From positions 1-64,000 of the forward strand of contig JNDT01002275.1 in the NCBI GenBank assembly GCA_000697055.1: 64,000 bases of DNA, read 5' to 3'. Below, piece by piece: positions 48,427 to 59,546 of the stretch. Below the pieces are notes generated by a model. The model saw only the letters and a list, made by a program, of their open reading frames with translations, had not been told where the DNA came from and searched no databases. A program made the position numbers and the translations under genes. Every line of letters starts with the position of its first letter. Positions within the stretch are counted from its first letter, which is position 1. This stretch comes from Saksenaea vasiformis B4078 (taxonomy: Eukaryota > Mucoromycota > Mucoromycetes > Mucorales > Saksenaeaceae).

Positions 48427-50930
48427 TCATTTTTGTTTTTTCGGAAATTGACCCCACTTATTCCAATATGAAGAGAAGTAGGGATCAATTCCTTGCTTAT
48501 GACAGGCAGAAAAGAACAGGTCATTGACAGAAGGCCAGGACTTTTGGATGTGGTATTTCACCTCGACTGTCGCCAAATGGTTACCATGGGGGGGTAGTGC
48601 AGGATGAGTGGCCGTGGTTTGGCTTTGTTATTCTTCCCTGTTTCGATTGGTAGGAATGTTTGCGCGGGGAAGTTCTTGTCATTCGAGTACACGCAGTCTG
48701 GTGCAAGAAACCAGAAATCAGGATTAGTGCAGCTCGGGATATTCTCGTTTTTAGCAGGATCGATGTCCATGTCATGCCGGATTATCTTCTCCAGCTGCGC
48801 TACGTCAAATATAAATCCGTTTGCATAAATATGCTGATATTTGTGGAAAGCATCCAGCATTTTGGCCTTAACAACAAGGAATAGATCTTCGTCCCCATGC
48901 AACAAGTGACAAAATACTCTAAAACAGCACCACCCATCTGCTTTCGGGTTGTATGTCGATAGGACGGCGGATTGCTCAATCTCGTCGGAAACTTCAAACT
49001 GCGTTTTCACCTTCTTCACTTTTCGTGAGGTTAGGGGGGCATTGTACACGTAATCCTGGTCGAAATGTGACAGATTTGGTTGATCTGAGGGAGCGCTGTC
49101 ACTTGTCGATTCAATTTAGTTTGCGAATGCAACAATATCATTGCAGTTATTACCATCCTCGATAACCGGACCATCAACAGCTTTTCTTTTTGGTGGTTTG
49201 GTGACTTTTGCTTTTTGTGTCTACCATCTTCTTGGTCATTCATTTGACCATCATGTTTAGCACAGCCTTAAATAGAAACCATTTAATCTTGGGATTAAGA
49301 TTTTATGTTATCTTCCCCTTTGTCACCGTCGTTCTTCTCCAAAAAGCGCTCCCGAAGAACTTGGGACGTGCAGTCTTCCTTTTAGCCTTGGTCGGTCTAC
49401 CAGGCGCTTTGACTTGGCCTTTGGACGGGAGCTATTGCTCTCCATCTCTGCAACAAGCTTGTTGAGTCCCTCCATCAGCTGTGCGACTTGTTGTTGTCCT
49501 TCGCATTTTCTGAAAGCATGCTGGAGTTGCAGGATGCAATTCATCCATGGTTCGACAAGCTCAAGCAACGGAATAGACGATTCTTCGGGGGATTTGTGTA
49601 CTGTCCAGGTCTAAGAGCCATCTGGCGGGGACATTCACAACTTCGAGCGACCTTCCGTGTGGAATCCAATGTCGGCAGGGAATACCGAGCTGATACCATA
49701 TTAGACACTCGCGGACGCTCTGTCTATCTCCCATATACGCGATCTCTATCTCCATAACAATCAAAGCTCGCTTTGCTACCTTGCAGAAGAGCTTTTCCAT
49801 ACGCTTGTTGCGATACAATATAACGTCCACGCGTGTGGACTCTTTCATATACAAGTCGGCCAACTCTCTCTCCGACTGCACTAAATGCTTATGGATCTGC
49901 TCAAATGCTAGATCGAGAGGCAGAATGACGGCAAGATTACGTTTCAGTACGCTACGACTGCTCTCGACGCGCTGAGTAGTGGTAGATCCGAAATGCAATA
50001 ACTTCCTCGTTCGATATCCAGCCCACTTATCTATACAGGTGAGCCACTCGGTTGCAAAATACGCGCTAATATATTTTTTTTTCATTGGCTTCAGACAAAG
50101 TTTCGTATCCGTAGCAAGTTGAAAATCCCGCAGATTTTCTTCGAAGTCTTTTGGTGTACGGCTGTAGATCATCTTTTTAACATGGCTGACACATCTATGC
50201 TTCGTCTTGATGTCCACAAATACTCCGCTAAATGCCTTGGTAACGTTATTCGTCATGTGCCAAGTACACAATAGCTTCACATTATGTGGGAAGACACGAT
50301 CCAGTGCATTCATCAGGGCTGTACACTTATCAGTGGCAAAGATGCTGGCCACTTCAGCATTCCCGAAGATTTGCATCTTTAGGGTTTGCAAAAATCACAT
50401 GTACGTATCTTCCTGCTCATTATCAACCCACGCAAACGCAATAAGAAAAGTTCGTAAGGTGGAGCCGCCGACGTTGCTGACACCTTGGACCGAAATCACG
50501 GGCATTTTCGTACAGCTTGTGTTGTATGTCGCATCAACCTGTACTATTTCTGAAAAGCGGCGAGTCCTCTCAATCATATATTGCGATGTGAAGAACAGAC
50601 GCTGCAGACGATCTGAGCCATTATGACCGTACAGGACATTGTATCCCTTGTCCTCCATACGTCTGACTAGGGCTGTCGCTGCCTGATGTAACTCTACATC
50701 ATCTCGCTTAGAGCTCTCGGACTTCAGGTTGTTGACATCATGGACTGTCAACCCGTTGCGCAGTACGTTCTCATCGTTCAAAGCCTCTGGATTAATCTAG
50801 TATTGACATCAGCATCGATCACTGTTGTCAACTTCTTGACGTCGTCTTCGGTAATCATCAACTTTCTTCATTTTCTTGAAGACGAAAGATTCTCAGGCGT
50901 TAGCTGATGGTTATGACACTTCTCTTCTTC
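48427..50930 (-). pseudogene. Mutator-like (MULE) transposase with OTU-like segment, decayed
   Basis: Reading right to left: a CHNHQLTP leader, then LTVHDVNNLK, EIVQVDATYNTS (first catalytic Asp), a break, TDKCTALMNALDRVFP (second Asp), LLCTWHMTNN (CxxH), TTTQRVESSRSVLKRNL and CLIWYQLGIPCRH (SWIM-type zinc motif): the Mutator transposase pattern. A basic linker follows, then an OTU-like Cys protease segment (YNPKADGWCCFRVFCHLLHG, GDEDLF), as seen in MULEs that captured OTU domains, and HLATVEVKYHI near the end. Frameshifts are visible near 50770-50800 (before NDENV), near 50390 and in a 7-base G-run at 48588-48594. It is therefore dead or contains sequencing indels. Confidence 0.8.
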
Positions 50931-51566
50931 ATTTTTTGGTTCAGTCAGAAAGAAACCCGAATCTTTTCTCATATACAGTCTCAAGATGTAAGGACAGTTG
51001 GTGAGAGTAGTCTTACAGAGCTTTTTGCTACCACTATCCTCAATGCTGCGACTGTTGCGATAGGTTCCTCTTTTGGTGCACTTAAGATACAGCCAGTAGG
51101 CGTACTGTACTTAGTAGCTAAGATAAAGTTATTAGACGCGGCATACTCGTCCGGAACTTTGCGAACAGTTCCCTTGTCGGGAAAACCTTTCGTAGGAAAC
51201 TGCGGAGGAGGGTGGCTGACGGGATAAAGTTTCTTCTCCTTGATGACAACAAAGTTATTGGCGGGATTCATGGAGATTCACGTCGAGGCCAAAAGTAATG
51301 AAAACAGTAAGAAGAAGAGATGAAAGATATGGACGCATCGACTAAATTATCGGGCGCCGGACAAGACGTCACTTTGGAAATTGGATCGGGAGTGGTATGG
51401 TTTCTAAGAGATCTGTTTATTTTAGGCTTTGCTTACTGTGTTTTGCGGAATCGCTTGCGCTGCTCGGGGTGAATTTTGCGCCAGTAATCCAAATAAGATT
51501 ACCAGCCGCTGCAAGGTCACACATCGCCGACCAATGCCGTTTTCTAAGTTGTTCGATCGCCGATCA
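50931..51566. other. spacer between MULE relic and Crinkler gene
   Basis: A 96-codon minus-strand frame (50981-51271, starting MNPANNFVVIKEKK) is open but has no recognised motif; it could be an eroded upstream part of the MULE or an unrelated small protein. The rest probably contains the Crinkler promoter. Confidence 0.35.
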
Positions 51567-54500
51567 ATGTCGCATTCTTCTCCTATGGACATACCATTGT
51601 TACCGTTCTGTCTGGTCGATGGTCAACCTTTATCAAACGCGTTTTCTGTTGAGATTGCAGCGACAGCAATAGTGGGTCAACTCAAAGATGCCATCAAGAT
51701 AAAAAAGCCTACCGATTTCGAAGGCATTGATGCGGAGAAACTCACACTCTGGCGTGTCGAAGTTCCAATAATTGCCGACAACAAACACGATGCAGTTTTA
51801 CTTGACAACATCACATCCAAGCAGGAGCTGCTTCCAAGCGACGAGATCTCAGAGGTATTCGGAGTGAAGCCGCCCAAGAAAACAATCCACATCATCGTGC
51901 AGTCGCCTCCACCAGGTAATGCTTTACTTTATTTAGTAGACTGAGCTAATCATTCTCATATGCAGCTCCATCTCCGGAACATATCTCCACCGCTGGATTT
52001 GCTCTTTCTTGTAATTATGTTGAAGCCATTGTTGGCAGTTGATGCAGAATGCTTATTCCATAATATCTTTTTATTCATGAGTAGACAATGAATGGGATAC
52101 CAAATTGAAAACAGCTGAAAGTAAATTCTTTGATACAACGTCAATTTCTTTCAGGAAACTTCATCGTTACGTCAGAGAGATACACGATGTTCCAACCTTG
52201 CCAGGATCTTTAAGTGGACTACCGCACATCCAACCTCGCAGTGCCGATAAGAAAAGATACGGACACAGTGCAAATTTTCTGTTCCTGAATCTACCTCAAT
52301 CAGCTGCCAAAGATAGCCCGCCTAGCACTACTGATGAATTCCTTGAGGCGGTTCACGATAGACCTCATCCGCTCTATCCCCTTTTTGGGGTGTCAGGTAA
52401 CTTCTTATATAATTTCCACAATGTTCTGCATTATCTAACCTTGGATATTTTAAATCGTAACAGGCTCTGGTAAAACAAGAACAGTAATCGAAGTACTCTG
52501 TAAGCATTGGGGCTTTTGTTTCAATGGAAGCACCACCGATATGGGCTCTAATGATCTGAGCTCTGCGATTACCACTTTCATAAAGGAGGAAAAATACCAA
52601 CAAAGGAACCATGAGAGTAATCTTCATGTTCATATCCTCGCAATGGCTATAATTCTCTCTCGTATAATGATCTTGGAGCGTGCGCTTGCTGTAGCCGATC
52701 AGGAGCAGGTTTCCTTCAACTGCAAACGTTGGATGATATTACAGGTCGGAGGACATGCGATACTTGAGGTTGATCTGTTTGCCGAGCTGTTTGGGAATAT
52801 TATGGGTCTGATCTCCAGCTATGCTATCAGTGCTGGTATTATGGCGGCCTGTGTCCGAAACCGATTCACCGCACTGCGAGACAAGCTTTACCATCGCCTT
52901 TCAGATTCGCCATATTCCCAAGACGATCGTTACAAGATCCTTCTGATTATTGATGAGGCACAGACCCTGGGCAAGATGGAACATGGAATATTCCTTTCTA
53001 GTACGGCTAAAGGTGTCGAATCTGGTATCAGTGGTGCACCGCGGGAGAAGAAGAACATGCGCCTTGTCTTGTCTCGATTAATTCAAGCGTTTTACGATAT
53101 TGATGTGGTCAAGGGAAGATTTAGTGTAATACCTTGTGGAACCGGGCTTAGCATTTACAACTTGGATTCCCTCTATGATTCAGCTGCAAAGTTTAAGGGC
53201 CAGGGACTTGAACGGAAACCCTTTACGAACTTTAAAGGCTGGGAATCACCTGAGCAGGTCCGAGATTACTGCCAACTCATACAGCGGTCATTGACCAACC
53301 CGAGAAAAAGAACGTCTTTTGCGTCGCTGTTAAAAGGGGGTGCCATTAATATGCTTTACTATCGGCTTCGCGGCAGATTCAGACCGATTGTTTTTGCAAT
53401 CCAATCTGTGCTCGCAGAAACAAGAGATGACGACCATAATACTGTGGCTACTTGGACCTCTGCGATCCGCAGAATCGAAGAATCGTTAACATCGATGAAG
53501 GAAGATCATCTCGGCCCAGGGAACATTTGTTATGACGTTCAGAGAATGCTTGAGGCCGTTGCACTGCACCCAGAGCGATTTGAAAAATACCAAAATATAA
53601 GGACCGTACTGGAGCTCTTTGTGTTAAAATCCACGCTTACTGGAAAGAACGTACAGTTACATGGTATCCATGCGCCCCTGGTTGAAGCTTCTGTTGGACG
53701 AATCAAAGCGTTTAGCGGTGAGAGTAGGACAGTAATTGGTGAACGGTTTGTGTTGAAAGTAATAATCAATTATTTCGGCAAATACGATAACGGACAACTT
53801 AATACCACTGTGGCAAGCTTCTGGGATTTTACAAATAAGCCAGCAGTATATGGTCACATTTGGCAGTACGTGTTGCCGCGCACTCTACATGATATATTTC
53901 GTGATAAAGTTCTATCTGCAACCCCACTGGTTTCTCCTGAGCAAGCAGCAAGGAATCCGGTGTTAAAAAAGAAAGCCACTATTGTTGGACTGGAAAACCG
54001 AACAAGCGCACATAGCTGCAATGTGGAAATGTTGGACAATTTCTGGGCGCTCATGTCAGTGGCTTCTCGCAGTGGAATGGAAAGGACGTTTTGCCTTTCT
54101 TTTTTCCAAAGGAGAACCCTCCTGGACCTGGCATTGCTTTTGCCCTGCGTTTTGAGGACGCAGGCTACTGTTCCGTGTTTGTACAGGCGAAGTTGAGTGA
54201 GACAGCGGATACTAAGCATGCATTCAGAACCGTACACGCCGCAGCGATAGGACGACACATGGCTGAGGCCACTCTAGAGGATTTTTGCACTTGCGAAGCT
54301 GAGGTGGCAGAAGGCAATGAGTCAATGCAGCCTAGTAACACCAACAGAGTTCAAAAGCTATACATTGGGCTAGTTATTGCGTTTCCTGTGGAGCTATCAG
54401 GCGATATCAACGACCCGATGGATGTCGATTCAATGGTTAAGGGAACTCGCCAGCCGAAGCCACCGCCTACGCTTAAACAAATTCCGCTCATGATTGACAA

Positions 54501-54687
54501 GCGTAACGTTTCTAGTCTCCTCTCTGAAGATCATCTGACGGCGATAAAACGTCTCAAACGCCGAATTGACGAAGAAGGAGAGCAAGTAGCGGAGGCATTA
54601 ATCAGACCAGAAAATGACGAAGGAGCAGAGCAAGTAGCGGAGGCATCAACCAGACCAGAAAAACGCCCGCGTTTAAAACTTCTGTAA
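51567..54687 (+). CDS. Crinkler (CRN)-type protein with P-loop NTPase, frameshifted near its C-terminus
   Basis: Exons: 51567-51915, 51966-52010, 52085-52396 and 52464 onward. The N-terminus has the CRN ubiquitin-like header (PLLPFCLVDGQPLSNAFSVE, KLTLWRVEVP, IHIIVQSPPP). Next come a conserved linker (FFDTTSISFRKLHRYV, ANFLFLNLP), a Walker A GVSGSGKT whose codons are split by an intron (52397-52463) and Walker B KILLIIDEAQ: a STAND-like NTPase. The tail (PKENPPGPGIAFALRFE...VFVQAK) resembles the nuclease-like C-terminus of such proteins. The NTPase frame stops at 54196, whereas the tail frame (to TAA at 54687) is shifted by one base, with the break between ~54030 and 54085. A late 48-bp tandem duplication and a basic KRPRLK end are visible. 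Role: inferred inter-organism or selfish conflict effector. Confidence 0.78.
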
Positions 54688-55381
54688 CATACTTACCGTC
54701 TCATCAATGAGAGATGTCTATGAAAAGGGCAAATGCAGCCAAAATTTGGCGTTATGATTCAATAAAAGAATGCAAGCGCACAGTCCATTAATGATTAGCG
54801 TAGCATAAGCGGACCGAATATGCGTTAGTTTGCTCACGGATACAAAATGACTGGGTGTGCTATGGCTATATCTCGTTTTCTATTGAAAGGCATCGAACCT
54901 CAACGACAAAAACGCGGACTTACTGGATGGAATATTCATTTTTACGTCAAGAGTTTCTAAATGTCCCTCATGGTTACGAAATACATGCTCAGTGTGAAAT
55001 ACAATATGATCCCAAAGGCCACAGACTAGACTATGGGTATTGTAGGATCTTGGAGATATTGAACAGGTAGGTCCCAGAAGGATGCTCAGGTCGTTAGTGG
55101 TTGCTCGGTTTCTGAATGGCGGAGAAACAATAGAAAATGGGAAACATGGCAGATGAGGAATCCTACAGAAACTACGTAGAGAACTACTTTCTGTCGTGGG
55201 AAGTCGCAAGGTTGTTGTGGAAAGACATTAAAGATTGTGTTTGTCTTTCAGTTTGTTATCGCTATGTTACAGGTATACATCGTACGGCAGTGGTCATCGA
55301 AACGATCGTGCTTTTGGACTTCGCCAAGCACACTCTCTGACACTGATTTACAAGTCTGAACCAAACCCACGCCAATCAAAT
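54688..55381. other. no gene recognised
   Basis: Short frames on the plus strand (54855-55070 and 55137-55340) have no motifs. The region separates the Crinkler gene from a second Crinkler relic. Confidence 0.4.
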
Positions 55382-55560
55382 GTCGCATTCTTCTTCTATA
55401 CACGTATGGATTTTATTGTTCTGTGTGATCGATGGTGAATCTTAAGCAAATACGTCTCCTGTAGAGATTGAGTGGACAACAACAGTCGCTCAACTCAAAA
55501 ACGCGATCAAGATAGAAGAAGTATCATATCTACGAGGAGACCTGGGCATCAACAAAGGAA
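55382..55560 (+). pseudogene. Crinkler N-terminal relic
   Basis: Aligns with the header of the 51.6-kb Crinkler gene: MSHSS, then LLFCVIDGES against LPFCLVDGQP, SPVEIEWTTTVAQLKNAIKI against FSVEIAATAIVGQLKDAIKI. A stop follows the GES codons and the frame dies after ~55555. Only the ubiquitin-like header remains; no NTPase part was found downstream. Confidence 0.75.
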
Positions 55561-56064
55561 CTTGATCCGTTATAGCTAGCTCCTTTCATTCTAAATTTTC
55601 GAGATTTTAACGTTTTTTCTCGAGGAACAATGATGTTCACCTGGATAGACTGATTTTGGTTTTAGAATGAAACAGAGGATAAATCGAGCAATCAATCGAT
55701 GAGAGGTTATTTTGTATTTTTGTTTGTTTGTTTGTATGCGTATGTTTGCCAATGTGTATACAAAATTGGATGCCTTGGGCTAACCGCTGTACATACTTAG
55801 CACAGATGTTTCTTCAAACACTGCAAATGTCACTGCTACCGATGGCGCCACCTTGACGAGGGAAGGGGCAGGCGTATCTATGAAAGATCGATCCGGGATT
55901 GTCTTTCATAGGAAGTATCCTCACAGGAGACATCTGACGGATATGATGTTCAGGTAGTACCTTCCTTTCATTACGCTCCAAAGTTGATACTGAACTACAT
56001 TTTGTTGCACTTGTAGTCGCTCAACTTTGCGATGGGTTGGAGCATTATCTGATATCGTACTCCC
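55561..56064. other. no gene seen
   Basis: Lies between the Crinkler relic and the right direct repeat. It has a T-rich run with GTTT repeats near 55710-55740 but no coding signal. Confidence 0.45.
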
Positions 56065-56325
56065 AATATCCATAAACTATATGCATTCTGATGTAGCCTT
56101 TGAACGTCATAGTGTACTGGCGCAAATAGCTTCCTGTCACAATTGTATACGTATAAACACGTTTCTTATAATCTTCGGCCAGGTAGCTAGTAGCTAGTCC
56201 CCTTTACTATGTTAACATGATTAAATTTGTAAAGAGATAAGCAAGATACGCGGAATCGTTCAGTTTTACATGACAAGATTGAACCAGGGATTGGTGCTTT
56301 GTTCATGAACCGATAGATCTGAAAC
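56065..56325 (+). repeat. direct repeat, right copy (~260 bp)
   Basis: Second copy of 48001-48275, about 8.06 kb to the right and in direct orientation. Together the two bracket the Mutator relic and both Crinkler sequences. Confidence 0.8.
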
Positions 56326-56889
56326 GTAAAAACTACCTCACTCATCTAAAAGCATGTCTCACTAACAGACGAGCAATGGATTTTTAACTGAAAATGCATC
56401 GAGGCAAGGCATTTGCCCTGTTAAAACACGCGTAGTTTTGCTTGCATTATAAACAAAGTGCAAGTTTTGTAATGAAAGTTCAACAAGTATGTACATATTG
56501 TGAACGGAGTCACAGCAGGTCGGAAGGTGTAGAGATCGGGCCGTTGCCTCGTGGACTAGGGAGCCACATTCCTCGTGTCCAACGTGTACCGACTTCGTCT
56601 TCGTCCCAGGACGGTGATCGCTTATATGCATCACTTTTCTGCTTCTTTGCCCATTCTCTTCTCTGACAGCCGCGGCCAGATTATGAGCGTTTTTCAATGC
56701 GTCGCTCTAAGCTTTCTTGGGCAACCGCAGTATAAAATATAGGTCTAACGACCTTATCTTCATGTACTTCAACGTGGGCGGGCATTTTTTTGTAACGCTT
56801 TCAATTCAGCAATATTGTTTGGGATTTGGATGCAAGCAATATGTTGTGCGGTGTATAGACTAGATGCGCATCGTTTCAGGATCATCAAC
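56326..56889. other. no confident gene
   Basis: Contains a 111-codon minus-strand frame (56362-56697) and an overlapping plus-strand frame, neither with recognised motifs. Confidence 0.35.
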
Positions 56890-58005
56890 TCACCATCCAA
56901 TGCAGTGGCCTGAAAACTTGGGGACGATTAAATGTCTAGGTTCACGTTTTGGCGCATATCGGACGTCAACTACGCTGCCAACGATGATATTGGCTTCACA
57001 TAGCATCTTACTATGGTCCCTGAAGGATTTGGGTTGCTCAAATGCACCTGGTGCAAATTCATCGTTGAGAGCAGCGGACGTTTGGAAGATTTGTAGATAC
57101 AAAGTTTTCTTCCGATCTGACAGATAACGAACAAATAGGAAACATCCAAGTAATTTTTGATGTTCTAAGAAACGCACTTGATTGAAATGATCGCCGCTAT
57201 TTGATAACATCAAGGTTTCCGTTTCGTTTGTAAAAAAGACTTCTGAAATAGATGATGCATAACGCACAAATATGTAGCATTCACTCAACTTCCAAACATT
57301 CTGGAGGAATTGACCATCCTTCAGCGTCGTGGCTGTGGCTGTCGACGCTGATCACCACACGCATGTCGACGCGGTCGTCCACCGTCACTCGTGCAAGTTC
57401 GTCATGTAGCCTTTTCTCGCTGAAGTTGACGTCTCGAACACGGGATATTGGTGTCATGATCGAGTTCCATACTTCGCCAACGAAATCTTGCCCCGTGGAC
57501 GTCCTTGCATGTTCATTGCTGAGAATTGGACTTTCTCTGCACAACAGATGGATTCTTCCGTGATACCATGTCAGTGTCGTTGTACGGTTTTGCGTGCCAT
57601 TTAAAAACGACATGCATATGGGAATATATTTCAAAGTAGTTTTCCTCGGGAGAAAAAGGCATATTCGGCTTGCATTTTCAAACCCATCTTGATGTCTTGA
57701 TTGTATCCCCGGTTTAGTAATATCTATCAATCAAGTGATGAGCGTCAGTAATCTATGGTCACACAGCCCAGTCGATCCCATCAATTTATCAGTTCATTAC
57801 GTCTTTGTAAGGATACAAGTTTTTCAATAGGAAAATCACAATAGCGTATGTGAAACCACTGATTTATCAAAGGAAGATATGGTCGTCTTCCCACGACATC
57901 AGATATAGTGTGAACACGACTTTCATTCAGACTGTTCTCGATCCAGCGAGAACAGCCTTTCCAGTGCTCAGATAAATTATGTCTTTTTTCCTGTCCGGAG
58001 TCCAT
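56890..58005 (-). CDS. hypothetical protein, multi-exon or broken, unrecognised
   Basis: Three consecutive open blocks on the minus strand (58005-57781, starting MDSGQEKRHNLSEHW; 57730-57281; 57288-56890) are long for non-coding DNA and have protein-like composition (for example INQWFHIRYCDFPIEKL, FLFVRYLSDRKKTLYLQI). Joining them needs two introns or frameshifts that could not be placed with confidence; the last two overlap in different frames. No family was recognised. It could be a decayed gene from the neighbouring accessory block. Confidence 0.35.
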
Positions 58006-58551
58006 TGGATATCGTCATCATAGCTTCATTGATCGTTTGAAGACGACATTCAAGGCCGCCATCAGTTTGCCGCCATTCTGACATCACTTCTTTAAACTTG
58101 AGAGCATACACACTATCCAATTTTATTGCTCGAGGGCCTGAAATGAGCGAAGATACACTATGCTGTAGTTCTCACTGACTGTCTACCACTGCCCACCGAC
58201 TTTTCCTCTGGCCTTCCTCGCTTTTTCGCTAGTGTCATGCCAGGATTTTTTTCATTCCTTTCTGCTTAAGGACCAGACGAAACTGGATCCGTTGAGATCC
58301 ACAGCATCTAATTGTTGTTAAATAAAAATTATAATTTCATCTGCAATAAATTTCTGCGCAACATATGGACAATGGACATTGCTCTACTAAGTAATAATTC
58401 GCCACAGTCCAGCTGGCGTTCTCGCATAAATCAGAGTATCTCATTTGATAGACTCCCATTACCATAAGAGAAGTTTAGGCATGTTCCTTAGAGAGAGAAA
58501 CGTTTATTATGGTGTAAAATTTAATCACAAGCGCATCCTCTTTTCGAAGCT
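58006..58551. other. intergenic, no gene seen
   Basis: AT-rich spacer between the hypothetical frames and the 3' end of the EI24/LDS-type gene. Confidence 0.5.
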
Positions 58552-59546
58552 TTATTGTGATCCACAAGAAGCATAGGCCCCTTGCTCGGTCTCTTCATCC
58601 TTCAACAAACGGCTACGCTCGTTGTTTTCCGCGAGTCCGCTATGCTGATGCACGTCCTTGTTCTTTTCATAGTCATCGCCAATCCATAAGGCAGCGCCCA
58701 CAATGTTAGTCCACATAAACAGTAAGTTGAGACCTGGAATGAGTTCCAAAGCCACGGCTACTGCACCGAAATTGCAGTAGGTCAGCTTGTTACGGCAGGC
58801 CAATCGATAGGATTCGGAGACTTTAAGTCCACAAAACTCAAGATCGTAATGGATATGCTGGCCCCAACTTTTGTTAAAGAAGAATGTACAGTCAGCACAC
58901 GACAGTAAAGCATCTTTTTTCTCTTTACCTCGCTGGGAAGGCGTTAATGTAGCAAGCAAGGATAGTACCAACTACGGGAATGACGTTCAATGGTGCTGTG
59001 ATGATCAGGACAAACAGCTAAGACAAATGGATCGTTATCCAGGTGTGGCCATCCACGTTCTAGACTTACTCTTGCTACCGTAAGCAAAAAGACGGAAAGG
59101 ACACTCGATTTCATGCTTCGGCAACACAAGATCAAGTACGGTACATGGACTCGATGGTCAAAGATCTCGTCAAGACCGCGAGCTTCCAGGGTGGCATCGA
59201 ACAGTTCGTCTTGATAATAGGGTATCAAGATGGCAAAGCACAGAAGTTGAAATGCAGCAGACTCCAGGAGAACGGTCATAATGGACACCAGTTTACTAAT
59301 CCATACAGGCCAGTGACATGTAACAAAATAATGAACATGCCAGGGAAACATCCAGTGTATCGTTAGATACAAGGACAGCAAGCCCGTAAATGTCATTAAA
59401 ATGACGGGCAAAATAATTTTTGGCCAAAGTTGCTTTGAAAAAAGTCTCAACGGGTGTGTTCTGTGCAGTAGGAAATAGTAGTATACCTTTGGGTGCCTTA
59501 AAAAGAAATAAACGCCTAATAGAGGGTATGCAGACGAAATAGCCAT
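58552..59546 (-). CDS. EI24 / LDS-family multi-pass membrane protein
   Basis: The start is MAISSAYPLLGVYFFLRHPK at 59546, with membrane stretches IILPVILMTFTGLLSLYL and LVSIMTVLLESAAFQLLCFA, then YQDELFDATLEARGL. An exon near 59030-58937 encodes LFVLIITAPLNVIPVVGTIL followed by ACYINAFPAR. The last exon has WGQHIHYDLEFCGL, YCNFGAVAVALELIPGLNLL and NIVGAALWIGDDYEK, then a cytosolic acidic tail. This order matches fungal EI24/LDS proteins associated with lipid droplets, ER or spore-wall formation in yeast. A separate open frame running through the middle exon shows at least one intron (GTAAAG donor after FPAR). Upstream residues read through the ATG, but the conserved part starts here. Confidence 0.75.

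Noticed and set aside
50981..51271. 96-codon minus-strand frame upstream of the MULE as a gene
   Set aside because: No recognised motif and no start or intron support; kept only as a remark in the spacer entry.
48001..56325. LTR retrotransposon with ~265-bp LTRs
   Set aside because: No gag, protease, reverse transcriptase or integrase motifs lie between the direct repeats; the content is a Mutator-type element and Crinklers in both orientations.
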